Positions 10,258-19,542 are shown, counted from the first letter of the stretch. The stretch is 64,000 bases of DNA from Gilliamella sp. Choc4-2 (GCF_001690355.1 NZ_LZHG01000060.1:124001-188000); one strand, 5' to 3'. The notes: a model not told the origin generated them from the letters alone. Translations and numbers: made by a program.

Positions 10258-11619
10258 ATGGAAACATCATTTGTAATTGCTAAATTTGGAGGTACTAGTG
10301 TTGCTAATTACCAAGCAATGGTAAATAGTGCTAATATCGTCATCACAAATCCCAAAATTAAAGTCGTTGTATTATCTGCATCGGCTGGTATTACCAATTT
10401 ACTCATTGCATTAGCTGAAGGTCGGGATGCAGAGGTAAGAGCACAACATATTGCTAAAATTCAAGCTATCCAATACGGAATTTTAGAACAACTACCTGAA
10501 AACCCAAATCTGCGTGCAGAAATAGACCAGATTATCCTAAATATTGCCTCTTTATCCGAGGCTGCCAGTTTGGCTACATCATTAGCACTGACCGATGAGT
10601 TAGTCAGCTACGGTGAAATTATGTCTTCAAAACTTTTTGTTGAGATATTAAAAGAAAAGCAAAAAAATATATTATGGTTTGATGTCCGCAAAGTGATGCG
10701 TACAGATGATAAATTTGGTAAAGCGACTCCCAAAATAGAAGAAATCAAACAACTTTGTTGCGCACATTTAAAATCATTAAATAATAATTCTATTATTGTC
10801 ACTCAAGGTTTTATTGGTTGTGAAAGCTCAGGCAAAACCACCACTTTGGGTCGTGGCGGCAGTGATTATACCGCAGCTTTATTAGGCGAAGCATTAAATG
10901 CTACACAAATTGATATTTGGACTGATGTTGCAGGTATTTATACTACTGATCCTCGCATTACTCCTGCAGCAAAACGAATTGATGAAATTTCCTTTGCTGA
11001 AGCTGCTGAAATGGCTACTTTTGGAGCAAAAGTGTTGCATCCTGCAACCCTTGTTCCTGCTGTACGGAGTAATATTCCAGTGTTTGTTGGTTCAAGCAAA
11101 GAACCACAAGTTGGTGGCACAATTGTCTATAATACTCATAGTATAAAAGCTGAATTACCATCATTTAGAGCGTTAGCCTTACGCCGTAAACAAACATTAT
11201 TAACAATTACTAGTTTAAATATGCTGCATGCACAAGGCTTTTTAGCTAATGTATTTACAATACTTGCTAAACATAACATTTCAGTTGATTTAGTGACAAC
11301 ATCAGAAGTCAGCATAGCACTTACTATTGATACCACCGGCACCTACACCAATGGTACCAGCTTATTAACCAAAGCACTATTTGATGAACTATCTACCGTT
11401 TGCCATGTTGATGTTGAAGAGGATTTAGCATTAATTGCAATTATTGGTAATAATTTAACTTCAACTAAAGGCATAGTTAAAGAAGTTTTTGGCGCACTAG
11501 ATGATTTTGTTATCAGGCTTTGTTGCTATGGTGCAAGCACTCATAATCTCTGTTTATTATCAAAAAGTCATGATGCTGAAGAAATTATTAAAATTCTGCA
11601 TAGAACAATATTTGAATAA
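10258..11619 (+). CDS. lysC: Lysine-sensitive aspartokinase III
   Basis: The 453-residue monofunctional aspartate kinase phosphorylates aspartate at the entry to lysine, diaminopimelate, threonine and methionine synthesis. The kinase motif KFGGTSVANYQAM is at residues 8-20, and the catalytic core shows TLGRGGSDYTAALLG (about 198-212) and WTDVAGIYTTDPRI. Two ACT domains follow from about residue 310 (VDLVTTSEVSIALTID). Length and the absence of a homoserine dehydrogenase domain make it LysC rather than ThrA or MetL. The lysine riboswitch upstream independently supports the lysine-branch role. Confidence 0.96.
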   Translation: METSFVIAKFGGTSVANYQAMVNSANIVITNPKIKVVVLSASAGITNLLIALAEGRDAEVRAQHIAKIQAIQYGILEQLPENPNLRAEIDQIILNIASLSEAASLATSLALTDELVSYGEIMSSKLFVEILKEKQKNILWFDVRKVMRTDDKFGKATPKIEEIKQLCCAHLKSLNNNSIIVTQGFIGCESSGKTTTLGRGGSDYTAALLGEALNATQIDIWTDVAGIYTTDPRITPAAKRIDEISFAEAAEMATFGAKVLHPATLVPAVRSNIPVFVGSSKEPQVGGTIVYNTHSIKAELPSFRALALRRKQTLLTITSLNMLHAQGFLANVFTILAKHNISVDLVTTSEVSIALTIDTTGTYTNGTSLLTKALFDELSTVCHVDVEEDLALIAIIGNNLTSTKGIVKEVFGALDDFVIRLCCYGASTHNLCLLSKSHDAEEIIKILHRTIFE

Positions 11620-11626
11620 TTGCCTT

Positions 11627-11657
11627 TAGAGGGAGTTAAATCTTCCTCTATTTTCTT
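11627..11657 (+). terminator. lysC intrinsic terminator
   Basis: A 9-bp stem with one G-U pair (TAGAGGGAG at 11627-11635, CTTCCTCTA at 11642-11650) and a 6-nt loop is followed by TTTTCTT, just after the lysC stop. Confidence 0.8.
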
Positions 11658-11931
11658 AACTAATCTACATTTTAAATCGATTAAAAAATAAATTGTAAAG
11701 CACCATAAAATATCTAAACATTTACCAAAAAAAATTATAAAATAGTAATCATTATATGAATTACAATTTGTTCGTTACGTTCATATAACTATACTTAATT
11801 TTCAATTATTTGTCTTTTTTATATAGTTTCACTAACAGCAATTTATACGTTTCAAAAGTTGTGTTAATTTTTACTTATTAAAGCTAATCAGCAAGATAAT
11901 ATTAAACTTAATCAAATAAAGGAAAATTATC
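11658..11931. other. AT-rich intergenic region before yeaQ
   Basis: I find no reading frame of coding character, RNA gene or repeat in this stretch. It should contain the yeaQ promoter, but no pair of hexamers stands out. A Shine-Dalgarno (AAAGGAAAA) precedes the yeaQ ATG. Confidence 0.4.
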
Positions 11932-12174
11932 ATGGGTATTTTAAGTTGGATTATTCTAGGATTAATTGCCGGTTGGATTGCCAAATTTTTTATGCCTCTA
12001 GGAAGTGTTGGTGTGGTAAAAACAATTCTACTTGGTATTGCTGGAGCATTAGTTGGCGGTTATATAAGTACTTTTTTAGGTTGGGGAACTGTAACTGGCT
12101 TTAATTTCCCTAGCTTGTTCATTTCAGTACTAGGTGCGGTTCTACTAATTTATATTTATCGCCTATTCAAATAA
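11932..12174 (+). CDS. YeaQ/YmgE (GlsB) family stress-associated membrane peptide
   Basis: The 80-residue protein has three hydrophobic segments and the family start MGILSWIILGLIAGWIAKF, followed by the Gly-rich pattern LLGIAGALVGGYISTFLG. E. coli YeaQ and YmgE have the same length and pattern. These small inner-membrane proteins are linked to envelope or stationary-phase stress, with no known mechanism. It stands alone with its own terminator hairpin downstream. Which paralogue it represents cannot be told from the sequence. Confidence 0.88.
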   Translation: MGILSWIILGLIAGWIAKFFMPLGSVGVVKTILLGIAGALVGGYISTFLGWGTVTGFNFPSLFISVLGAVLLIYIYRLFK

Positions 12175-12190
12175 TATTTTATATGCAATC

Positions 12191-12218
12191 AAAATTGGCG
12201 GGGAATTACCGCCAATTT
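12191..12218 (+). terminator. Terminator of the YeaQ-like gene
   Basis: A stem of AAATTGGCGG (12192-12201) with CCGCCAATTT (12209-12218) lies 17 bp after the stop. It is followed by a pyrimidine-rich stretch but no clean U-run. The stem is 10 bp and perfect. Confidence 0.7.
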
Positions 12219-12247
12219 CTTGCTCAATTGTCTTTTTATCTTATCCT

Positions 12248-12438
12248 TTATTTAAAGAATTTTTTATTATCCGTAAGCAAAAGAACCGCAAAGTATTGAT
12301 ATAGAAAATGATAGACCAACATTTTTAACACATTGATAACAACAAAAACGATGGTTGCAATAATCAATATAGGATAAAATAGTATTCTTTTAAGTTTGTT
12401 ATAAGTTTTTAGAGCGCAATTTTACTTGCTAATGCCAT
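12248..12438 (-). pseudogene. Frameshifted small two-span membrane protein (remnant)
   Basis: On the minus strand an ATG at 12438, preceded by a strong Shine-Dalgarno (AAGGGAGG, 11 nt upstream), opens MALASKIAL and then hits TAA. Reading on in the -1 frame gives a hydrophobic peptide with KRILFYPILIIATIVFVV and LVYHFLYQYFAVLLL, ending at TAA (12248-12250). A single-base deletion near 12406-12416, beside a run of five T on the plus strand, would explain the break. The restored protein would be about 63 residues with two membrane spans. I do not recognise the family. It may be a genuine small gene recently broken, or chance; the Shine-Dalgarno favours the former. Confidence 0.35.
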
Positions 12439-12588
12439 ACGATGAAATGCCTCCCTTCAAATATCTAATGACAAAGTATCCATGTCCATTTATTTTCGTT
12501 GAAAACAATTATAATAAGTAATTTCGTTATATCTAGATTTTTGTTATATTAATCGCTAGAATCAATTACCAACAAATAGTAAACTATA

Positions 12589-13986
12589 ATGTTAAAAATA
12601 TTCAATACATTAACACGCAAAAAAGAAATATTTCAACCAATTACCCCTAATAGAGTTGGACTCTATGTTTGTGGAGTGACGATTTACGATCTTTGTCATA
12701 TTGGTCACGGACGTACTTTCGTAGCTTTCGATGTTGTCGCACGTTATTTACGTTTTTTAGGTTACGATTTAACTTATGTTCGTAATATTACTGATGTTGA
12801 TGACAAAATAATTAGACGTGCGTTCGAAAATGGTGAAACCTGTGATCAACTAACAGATAGAATGCTACAAGAGATGTATGCCGATTTTGATGCACTAAAT
12901 ATTCGTCGACCTGATATAGAGCCTCGTGCAACTCATCATATACCACAAATTATCAAATTAGTTGAAGAGCTTCTCGAAAAAAAACATGCATATATTGCCA
13001 ATAATGGTGATGTCATGTTTTCGGTAGACAGCGATCCGAATTACGGTATTTTATCTCGCCAAAATTTAGAACAATTACAAGCTGGTGCTCGAGTTGAAGT
13101 TGTTGATGTTAAACAAAACCCAATGGATTTTGTATTATGGAAAATGTCAAAACCTAACGAACCAAGTTGGGATTCACCATGGGGTAAAGGACGCCCTGGT
13201 TGGCACATTGAATGTTCAGCAATGAACAGCTATCAATTAGGTAATCACTTTGATATTCACGGTGGCGGTTCAGATTTAATGTTTCCACATCATGAAAACG
13301 AAATTGCCCAATCAACTTGTGCGCATAACGGTCAATATGTAAATTACTGGATGCACTCAGGTATGGTGATGGTCGACCAAGAAAAAATGTCAAAATCACT
13401 CAATAATTTTTTCACTATTCGCGATGTATTAAAGCATTATGATGCTGAAACAGTACGTTATTTTTTACTATCTGGTCATTATCGTAGTCAGTTAAATTAT
13501 AGTGAAGATAATTTAAAACAAGCAAGAATGGCACTTGAGCGACTATATACAGCCTTGCGAGATACTGATGCGAATCATCCACATACAACACCTGATAGTA
13601 ATTATTATCGCCAGTTTTGTAACGCCATGGATGACGACTTTAATACGCCAGAAGCTTATTCAACGCTTTTTGATCTGGCTCGTGAAATAAACAAAGCCAA
13701 AGCCGATAATAATATGCAACTCGCTAATGAATTAGCAGCTGAATTACGTTATCTATCAGCAGTTCTTGGATTATTAGAGCAAGATCCTATTAAATTTTTA
13801 CAAGGTGATAAGCAAGATGATGTTGATGTTGCATTAGTTGAAACATTAATAAAACAACGTAATGAAGCAAGAGCCAGCAAAAATTGGGCACAGGCTGATG
13901 AAGCTCGTGACAAACTAAATGCAATGAATATTGTTCTTGAAGACAGTGCAAACGGCACAACATGGCGCAAAAAAGCTAAAAGCTAA
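12589..13986 (+). CDS. cysS: Cysteinyl-tRNA synthetase
   Basis: The 465-residue class I synthetase charges tRNA-Cys. The HIGH motif is seen as [13 protein letters not shown] (about residues 36-48) and the KMSKS loop as [10 protein letters not shown] (about 265-274). The active-site zinc ligands include the Cys in YVCGVTIYD and the later CSAMN and HHENE segments. Length is within a few residues of E. coli CysS. There is no clear Shine-Dalgarno before the ATG. It is monocistronic with a strong terminator and converges on trmJ. Confidence 0.97.
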   Translation: MLKIFNTLTRKKEIFQPITPNRVGLYVCGVTIYDLCHIGHGRTFVAFDVVARYLRFLGYDLTYVRNITDVDDKIIRRAFENGETCDQLTDRMLQEMYADFDALNIRRPDIEPRATHHIPQIIKLVEELLEKKHAYIANNGDVMFSVDSDPNYGILSRQNLEQLQAGARVEVVDVKQNPMDFVLWKMSKPNEPSWDSPWGKGRPGWHIECSAMNSYQLGNHFDIHGGGSDLMFPHHENEIAQSTCAHNGQYVNYWMHSGMVMVDQEKMSKSLNNFFTIRDVLKHYDAETVRYFLLSGHYRSQLNYSEDNLKQARMALERLYTALRDTDANHPHTTPDSNYYRQFCNAMDDDFNTPEAYSTLFDLAREINKAKADNNMQLANELAAELRYLSAVLGLLEQDPIKFLQGDKQDDVDVALVETLIKQRNEARASKNWAQADEARDKLNAMNIVLEDSANGTTWRKKAKS

Positions 13987-14049
13987 CATACTTAGAATTG
14001 ATATTTTGATTAATAGATAAGATACTACATTAAACAGTATCAACCTTAA

Positions 14050-14083
14050 AATAGCACCCACAAATCTGTGGGTGTTTCTATTT
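14050..14083 (+). terminator. cysS terminator
   Basis: A perfect 8-bp stem CACCCACA (14055-14062) / TGTGGGTG (14067-14074) with loop AATC is followed by TTTCTATTT. It lies between the convergent cysS and trmJ. Confidence 0.85.
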
Positions 14084-14087
14084 GTCA

Positions 14088-14834
14088 TCAATGTAAAATT
14101 TTATTAATCGAAGTTAAAATGCCACGCAAAATATTTAGTTCCTGTTGTTCAATACGAGCACGTGTAAATAATCGCCGCAAACGTCCCATAATTTGCCCTG
14201 GATGATTGGCATTAATAAAGCCTGTCTGTAACAAGGTTTGTTCTAAATGCTGGTAAAAGCGCTCTATATCAGCATCTATAGGAAACTCAGTTTCAACCAT
14301 TTTCTCATTTTCCTTTTCAGATTGCTGATCTTCAAGATTGAGCATTGACATGCGAATTTCATAACACAAAACCTGTACCGACATAGCAAGATTTAAAGAA
14401 CTATAACTAGGGTTAGCTGGAATTCCAACATGATAATGGCACTTTTGCAATTCTTCATTAGTTAAACCAACACGCTCACGACCAAATACCAAAGCGACTT
14501 GAGTATGGAGATTTGAGGCTTCTTGAATAATCTTATCGCCACATTTTTTGGGGGTTAAATATGGCCACTGTAAACTACGAGAGCGAGCACTAGTACCAAC
14601 CACTAAAGTACAATCAGCAATAGCTTGTTCAAGTGAAGAAAAGATTTGTGCATTTTTTATAATATCACTGGCACCAGCAGCTAACGAAATCGATTGAGAA
14701 TCAGGCTTTATGATCGGATTAACTAAACAAAGGTTAGTTAATCCCATGGTTTTCATTGCTCTCGCAACGGAGCCCATATTACCTGTATGAGATGTTTCAA
14801 CCAAAACAATCTTCACATTATCTAAATAACTCAC
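14088..14834 (-). CDS. trmJ: tRNA (cytidine/uridine-32-2'-O)-methyltransferase TrmJ
   Basis: The 248-residue SPOUT-family protein methylates ribose 2'-O of residue 32 in the tRNA anticodon loop. It shows the family N-terminus [22 protein letters not shown], the SAM-binding knot motif [17 protein letters not shown] (about 112-128), and the closing [16 protein letters not shown]. Length and motifs agree with E. coli TrmJ. In E. coli it lies next to suhB; here the neighbour across the divergent gap is raiA. Confidence 0.95.
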   Translation of the reverse strand: MSYLDNVKIVLVETSHTGNMGSVARAMKTMGLTNLCLVNPIIKPDSQSISLAAGASDIIKNAQIFSSLEQAIADCTLVVGTSARSRSLQWPYLTPKKCGDKIIQEASNLHTQVALVFGRERVGLTNEELQKCHYHVGIPANPSYSSLNLAMSVQVLCYEIRMSMLNLEDQQSEKENEKMVETEFPIDADIERFYQHLEQTLLQTGFINANHPGQIMGRLRRLFTRARIEQQELNILRGILTSINKILH

Positions 14835-15013
14835 ATTGTCCTCATTATTGAATAATTACCTATAACACAGGATAAACTAAATAATTATTAAAACAGTATA
14901 TATCAAAATCATGGTAAAATCAGTTTCAGTCCGTCACATGCTATGCAATATTCAGACAATGGAATCCATTTTAAAATTAAATTAATAAAAATTAGATAAA
15001 AACAAATATCTTA

Positions 15014-15043
15014 TTGACGAAACTAAAATAATTTGCCTATGTA
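15014..15043 (+). promoter_or_regulatory. Putative promoter of the raiA remnant
   Basis: TTGACG at 15014-15019 and TATGTA at 15038-15043 are separated by 18 bp, about 47 bp before the raiA ATG. The -35 is good and the -10 moderate. If active it would still transcribe the broken raiA and possibly pheA. Confidence 0.45.
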
Positions 15044-15089
15044 GTAACAACATTTAAATTAAATTTGTTAATAAAAAAGGAAATCAATT

Positions 15090-15417
15090 ATGAGTTTAAG
15101 TATCACTAGTCAACAAATGGATGTTACCTCTGCTATTTGTAGCTATCTAGAAGATAAGTTTTCGAAGTTAGATAAATGAAGAGCACTGCTAATCAACCCT
15201 CATTTTATTTAAAGAATCAGATGAATTTATTGTTAGTGCGACAATTGCCACCAAAGGAACCTCATTTGTTGCTTCTGCCAAACATATTGATATGTATACT
15301 GCAATTAATGGCCTTATTGATAAACTTGAAAAACAACTTAATAAACTACAACGCAAAAACGAATCTAGCTGCGCGAATAACAGCATAAAAAACACACTAT
15401 TACAAGAAGGAATTTAA
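15090..15417 (+). pseudogene. raiA: Ribosome-associated inhibitor RaiA (broken)
   Basis: The ATG at 15090 has a good Shine-Dalgarno (AAAAAAGGA) and opens a RaiA/YfiA-like N-terminus containing SITSQQMDVTSAI. The frame stops at TGA (15177-15179) after 29 codons, at the place where E. coli RaiA has the Trp of KLEKW. The same frame then gives LLINPHFI, matching E. coli LINPHII, and meets TAA at 15210. One frame away the homology continues as SATIATKGTSF, HIDMYTAINGLIDKLEKQLNKLQ to TAA at 15415-15417. So there are two lesions: Trp to stop, and a 2-base loss near 15207-15212. RaiA is a hibernation factor that blocks the ribosomal A site in the cold and stationary phase. The raiA-pheA order is as in E. 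coli. Confidence 0.9.
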
Positions 15418-15441
15418 TTTATCAATTTTCTTGATTGAATA

Positions 15442-15472
15442 AAAAAGCACTTTGATGGTGTCTTTATTTTTT
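15442..15472 (+). terminator. Possible terminator between raiA and pheA
   Basis: AAAGCAC (about 15444-15450) can pair with GTGTCTTT (about 15458-15465) with one bulged base, followed by ATTTTTTT. This would end the raiA transcript. The stem is short, so the call is tentative. Confidence 0.5.
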
Positions 15473-15479
15473 TGCTTGT

Positions 15480-15485
15480 TATAAT
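15480..15485 (+). promoter_or_regulatory. Possible pheA -10 element
   Basis: A perfect TATAAT lies 32 bp before the pheA ATG (15517). No good -35 sits 17 bp upstream, so activity is uncertain. There is no room for a Phe-rich leader peptide and attenuator of the E. coli pheL type between raiA and pheA. Confidence 0.4.
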
Positions 15486-15516
15486 ACAAATCACTTTTTT
15501 TAAATATCTAATAAAA

Positions 15517-16668
15517 ATGACTGCAAATCCTTTGTTACCATTACGAGATAAAATTAATAAACTTGATAAAACATTACTAGAGCTTATTGCCGAGCGGCGT
15601 CAACTTTCAACACAGGTAATTCATACTAAAATTGAAGCAAACATTCCTGTCCGTGATATTGATCGTGAGCGTTCACTTATCAAAACCTTAATCAATGAAG
15701 GAAAAAACTATCATCTTGATGATATTTTCATTAAACGCTTATATCAATTAATTATTGAAGACTCTGTACTATTACAACAAAAAATCTTACAAGAAAAGAT
15801 AAATCTAAGTACAATCACCACTGCCAAAGTTGCCTTTTTAGGACCCAAAGGATCTTATTCGCATTCTGCTGCTCGCCGCTATGCTAGCACTCACTTAGAT
15901 GAAATGATTGAATTAAGCTGTTCAACCTTTAAAGAGATTTTTGAACAAGTCGAAAATGGTGCCGTAAATTATGGAATTTTACCAATAGAAAACTCAAGTT
16001 CTGGCTCAATTAATGAAGTTTATGATTTATTGCAAAAAACTAATCTGCATATTATTGGTGAGATCTCTTTGCCTATTGATCATTGTGTTCTTGCTATACA
16101 AAATTCACAGCTAGAGCAAATCGATACTATTTATAGCCATCCACAACCATTCCAGCAATGTAGTAACTTCTTAGAGAACTACCCTCATTGGAAAATCATA
16201 TACTGCGATAGTACTTCATCAGCAATGGAAACTATAGCTAAATTGAATCAACCTAATATTGCAGCTATGGGTAATAAAGATGGTGGTGAATTATATGGTC
16301 TACAAGTCCTTGAACATAATTTTGCTAATCAAAAAGAAAACATTACTCGTTTTATTGTGTTAGCTCGTCAGCCGATAGAGGTATCTGATCAAATCCCGGC
16401 TAAAACCACAATTCTAATGAAAACAGGTCAGCAAGCAGGTGCTTTAGTTGATGCGCTATCAGTATTACGTAACCATAACATTGTTATGACTAAACTCGAA
16501 TCACGCCCAATTCATGGTACACCTTGGGAAGAGATGTTTTATATCGATTTGCAAGGTAACATTCATTCTTATGAAATGCAAACAGCACTCAAAGAATTGG
16601 CATCAATGACTTTATATACTAAGGTACTAGGGTGCTATCCTAGTGATTCTATTGTTGCTGCAATGTAA
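15517..16668 (+). CDS. pheA: Chorismate mutase / prephenate dehydratase (P-protein)
   Basis: The start is set at the ATG at 15517, because [17 protein letters not shown] aligns with the E. coli N-terminus; the in-frame TTG at 15472 adds 15 unrelated residues. The resulting 383-residue protein has three parts. They are the AroQ chorismate mutase (about 1-90, with [10 protein letters not shown] and QLIIEDSVL), prephenate dehydratase (about 100-285, with [16 protein letters not shown] and the TSSAMETIA active-site region), and the ACT domain with the phenylalanine-binding [15 protein letters not shown]. It catalyses two steps of phenylalanine synthesis with feedback control. The stop overlaps the mutY start (TAATG). 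Confidence 0.97.
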   Translation: MTANPLLPLRDKINKLDKTLLELIAERRQLSTQVIHTKIEANIPVRDIDRERSLIKTLINEGKNYHLDDIFIKRLYQLIIEDSVLLQQKILQEKINLSTITTAKVAFLGPKGSYSHSAARRYASTHLDEMIELSCSTFKEIFEQVENGAVNYGILPIENSSSGSINEVYDLLQKTNLHIIGEISLPIDHCVLAIQNSQLEQIDTIYSHPQPFQQCSNFLENYPHWKIIYCDSTSSAMETIAKLNQPNIAAMGNKDGGELYGLQVLEHNFANQKENITRFIVLARQPIEVSDQIPAKTTILMKTGQQAGALVDALSVLRNHNIVMTKLESRPIHGTPWEEMFYIDLQGNIHSYEMQTALKELASMTLYTKVLGCYPSDSIVAAM

Positions 16669-17714
16669 TGGCTATGACAATACGACACTTTTCGCAAGCG
16701 GTCCTTACGTGGTATGAACAATATGGCAGAAAAACGTTACCATGGCAGGTCAAAAAAAGCTCTTATCATGTTTGGTTGTCTGAAGTGATGCTACAGCAAA
16801 CCCAAGTTGCTACAGTCATTCCTTACTTTAATCGTTTTATTGAGCGCTTCCCACAAATAACAGATTTAGCAAAAGCGCCAATTGATGATGTATTGCATCT
16901 TTGGACTGGATTTGGTTATTACGCAAGAGCGCGTAATTTACATAAAGCAGCACAATTAATTGTTGATAAATTTAATGGTATTTTCCCTACAAAGTTCGAT
17001 GATGTTATCGGGCTTCCAGGTATAGGGCGCTCCACAGCCGGTGCAATTTTATCTCTTGCACAAAATCAACATTACCCAATTTTAGATGGAAATGTAAAAC
17101 GTGTTTTAGCCCGATACTTTACTGTTGAAGGTTGGCCGGGTATTAAAACTGTCGAAAATAGACTCTGGCAATTAAGTGAGCAAGTCACACCAAAACACAA
17201 AGTAGAAAAATTTAATCAAGCTATGATGGATATTGGTGCTATGGTTTGTACACGCACTAAGCCTAAATGCGCCTTATGCCCATTGCAAAATCATTGTCTA
17301 GCATATAAAAACGAAAGCTGGCGACTCTATCCCACAAAAAAAACTAAAAATACCATTCCCGAAAAGATAGCCTATTTTTTAATGCTGGAATATAATCATG
17401 CAATTTGGCTTGAAAAAAGGCCTCCATCTGGTATTTGGGGAGGGTTGTATTGTTTCCCTCAATTTTCCAGTAAACAAGCAATAGCTGACTGGTTAAAAAA
17501 ACAAGGTATCGAAACAACAGCACTAAAGCAACTTGTTGCATTTCGCCACACATTTAGTCATTTCCACTTAGATATTTTTCCTATTCATTGTGTCATTACC
17601 AAGTATACAAAATGTTTCAATGAATCTGTTGGCTATTGGTATAACCTAAAATCTAACAACGCAAAAATAGGTCTTGCTACCCCTGTTTATAACTTATTAA
17701 AACAAACAGTTTAA
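16668..17714 (+). CDS. mutY: A/G-specific adenine DNA glycosylase MutY
   Basis: The 348-residue protein removes adenine mispaired with 8-oxoguanine. The catalytic domain shows [17 protein letters not shown], the helix-hairpin-helix [12 protein letters not shown] with the catalytic Asp in [11 protein letters not shown], and a Cys-X6-Cys-X2-Cys-X5-Cys iron-sulfur loop ([17 protein letters not shown]). The C-terminal Nudix-like domain that reads 8-oxoG begins near residue 225 ([15 protein letters not shown]). The start overlaps the pheA stop; a second ATG at 16674 is equally possible. Neighbourhood with pheA is not the E. coli arrangement, where mutY is with yggX. Confidence 0.96.
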   Translation: MAMTIRHFSQAVLTWYEQYGRKTLPWQVKKSSYHVWLSEVMLQQTQVATVIPYFNRFIERFPQITDLAKAPIDDVLHLWTGFGYYARARNLHKAAQLIVDKFNGIFPTKFDDVIGLPGIGRSTAGAILSLAQNQHYPILDGNVKRVLARYFTVEGWPGIKTVENRLWQLSEQVTPKHKVEKFNQAMMDIGAMVCTRTKPKCALCPLQNHCLAYKNESWRLYPTKKTKNTIPEKIAYFLMLEYNHAIWLEKRPPSGIWGGLYCFPQFSSKQAIADWLKKQGIETTALKQLVAFRHTFSHFHLDIFPIHCVITKYTKCFNESVGYWYNLKSNNAKIGLATPVYNLLKQTV

Positions 17715-17864
17715 TCACGATTTATTATCAATATTGGTGCACTTTTTAGTGCATCATTATTATTCTTGTTTAACTATAATTTGCTAAGCGCATTAGATCA
17801 TGCAATCTTTAGTTCAGTTTACTTATTTTATGGTTGGATTGTTATTTCTGGAATAGATTCTTAA
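17715..17864 (+). other. Open hydrophobic frame in phase with mutY, after its stop
   Basis: Directly after the mutY TAA the same phase stays open for 49 sense codons to TAA at 17862-17864. The peptide is strongly hydrophobic with two span-like segments (FIINIGALFSASLLFLF and AIFSSVYLFYGWIVI). There is no ATG, GTG or Shine-Dalgarno at its front; the first usable start is a TTG about a third of the way in. It could be the tail of a lost membrane-protein gene, a read-through extension, or chance. I do not recognise the peptide. Confidence 0.25.
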
Positions 17865-17956
17865 TCTATTAAGTATCATAATTGATTTATATACTGAAAC
17901 ACATACTTACCTGAAAGTTTTTGACAGACACAATAATAACTAGATATAAGTTTAAA

Positions 17957-19141
17957 TTAAATATGCATAGCATATTTAATCAGTTGCTTTTTTAATAGCT
18001 GACTATTATCAATAACATTCATACCAATTGTTCTTAACGTCTTTTTCAACAAATTATCACCATTAAACATATCTTGAATAGTTTGCATGGCCGTGAGCAT
18101 AACTAACGCATCTTTGCGACGATTAAATTCAAATGATTTTAAATTTTTTACAAGCCCAATATCTTTATTAGTTTCAATTAATTGTTTAATGGTTGAAACT
18201 AACAAAGCAGAATCTTGAAAACCTAAATTTACCCCTTGTCCTGCTAAAGGGTGAATAGTATGAGCTGCATCGCCAATAAGTACTAATCGATGCTTAATAA
18301 ATTGTTTAGCAAACCGCGCTTTTAATGGAAATACCATTCTAGGGTTAATTAACTGACATTTACCGACTTTATCACCAGTTAACCGAAATAATTCGTTCGA
18401 AAATTCTGATTCGGAAAGTGAAGTTAAAGTAGATGCATTATCTGGTTTTGTCGACCAAACTAAGCAACTTTTATTTGCATTCCAAAGAGGAAGAAAAGCA
18501 ATAATTCCATTGGGATAAAACACTTGTCTAGCACAGGATTGATGAGGATATTCAGTTTGAACAGTTGTAATGACAGCATGATGAAGATAATCACGCTCAA
18601 GAACAGAAATATTTTCACTCCTACGCACCCAAGAATGAGCACCATCAGCGCCTATCATTAATTTAGCTTGTAAAACAGTTTTATTTGCAAGTGTCAAAAA
18701 GGCAAAATCATCATTAAATGTACAATCAATTGCTTCATAACTATAAATATTAATATTCGGACATTTTAAGACAAACTGGTAAAGGGAATGAGAAATGACA
18801 TTATTTTCAATTATGTATCCAAGATTAGAATAACCGTAATCTTTGGCTCGAACAGACAAATGGGCTAGACCATTTTTTTCCCATACACCTATCTCGGTAA
18901 ATTCCTGTACGCGGTTGCTATTGCATAAATCATCCCATATACCTATTTTTGAAAAGTAACGCTGGCTAGCGCCATTAATAGCAGAAGCTCTAATACTCAT
19001 TTCAGCATGTGGCAAGAATTCATGCTGATGAATTTTAGTATCTATAATCGCAATGTTTAAATCACATTGGTTAAGTGCACAAGCAGTGGCTAAACCAACT
19101 AATCCACCACCAACAATTACTACATCAAATTGTAAATTCAT
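17957..19141 (-). CDS. ubiI: FAD-dependent ubiquinone-biosynthesis hydroxylase, UbiI-like
   Basis: I use the ATG at 19141 (394 residues); a TTG five codons upstream abuts the tatA stop. The Rossmann FAD motif VVIVGGGLVGLATACAL is at the N-terminus, and IGADGAHSWVR and the second FAD motif LIGDAAHTIHPLAGQGVNLGF follow. The body aligns best with E. coli UbiI/VisC (segments SAINGASQRYF, GYSNLGYIIENNVI, ARQVFYPNGIIAFLPL). The last 20 residues resemble UbiF more. Aromatic ring hydroxylation in ubiquinone synthesis is the family role. Which position it hydroxylates cannot be settled from sequence alone. It is 15 bp downstream of tatA and probably in its operon. Confidence 0.8.
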   Translation of the reverse strand: MNLQFDVVIVGGGLVGLATACALNQCDLNIAIIDTKIHQHEFLPHAEMSIRASAINGASQRYFSKIGIWDDLCNSNRVQEFTEIGVWEKNGLAHLSVRAKDYGYSNLGYIIENNVISHSLYQFVLKCPNINIYSYEAIDCTFNDDFAFLTLANKTVLQAKLMIGADGAHSWVRRSENISVLERDYLHHAVITTVQTEYPHQSCARQVFYPNGIIAFLPLWNANKSCLVWSTKPDNASTLTSLSESEFSNELFRLTGDKVGKCQLINPRMVFPLKARFAKQFIKHRLVLIGDAAHTIHPLAGQGVNLGFQDSALLVSTIKQLIETNKDIGLVKNLKSFEFNRRKDALVMLTAMQTIQDMFNGDNLLKKTLRTIGMNVIDNSQLLKKQLIKYAMHI

Positions 19142-19156
19142 ACTCAATAAATGCAA

Positions 19157-19342
19157 CTATTTTTGATTATCTAACTTATTATCACTTTTTGATTCAACTT
19201 CGTCATCATTCATCGCTTTTTTAAAGCCTTTCAACGCTAAACCAAGATCCGAACCTAAATTACGTAACTTTTTAGTACCAAATAATAAAATCACCACGGC
19301 AAGAAACACTAAAAGATGTGGAATACTAAAAGACATAATCAA
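19157..19342 (-). CDS. tatA: Twin-arginine translocation protein TatA/TatE
   Basis: The 61-residue protein has one N-terminal membrane span ([17 protein letters not shown]), the conserved [14 protein letters not shown] hinge and amphipathic helix ending FKKAM, and a short charged tail. TatA forms the pore of the Tat pathway for folded proteins. The length is closer to E. coli TatE than to TatA. TatB and TatC are not in the window. The start may be the first ATG or the third codon. It precedes the UbiI-like gene. Confidence 0.92.
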   Translation of the reverse strand: MIMSFSIPHLLVFLAVVILLFGTKKLRNLGSDLGLALKGFKKAMNDDEVESKSDNKLDNQK

Positions 19343-19455
19343 ATCCTCTCAATAAATATAACGCTCTCGCTCTGTTAGGGTAAGCTTTAAAAAATATTAT
19401 ATAGAAGACTGATTATACTCTTTTTGTGAAGGGATTTCATGGATAGTTCAAAAAT

Positions 19456-19542
19456 AAAAAAAAAGACCTGTATAAAACTATACAGGTCAACATGAAATAT
19501 AAGGAATATAAGGAAAGAAAACAATGAAAAATCCTTACCCTG
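19456..19542 (-). ncRNA. Candidate small RNA of about 86 nt with U9 terminator
   Basis: On the minus strand a promoter (see 19546-19573) is followed by about 54 nt of CU-rich sequence and a perfect 10-bp hairpin (GACCTGTATA / TATACAGGTC, loop 4 nt, 19465-19488). Nine consecutive T (plus-strand A 19456-19464) come next, the classic Hfq-type sRNA 3' end. The 5' part contains the 9-nt repeat TTCCTTATA twice in tandem, complementary to AAGGAA-type Shine-Dalgarno sites. No gene on the minus strand upstream could own this terminator. I do not recognise it as a known sRNA family. Confidence 0.6.
19465..19488 (-). terminator. Intrinsic terminator of the candidate sRNA
   Basis: A perfect 10-bp stem with an AAAC (plus-strand) loop is followed on the minus strand by nine T. 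On the plus strand no T-run follows, so it works in the minus direction only. Confidence 0.85.
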
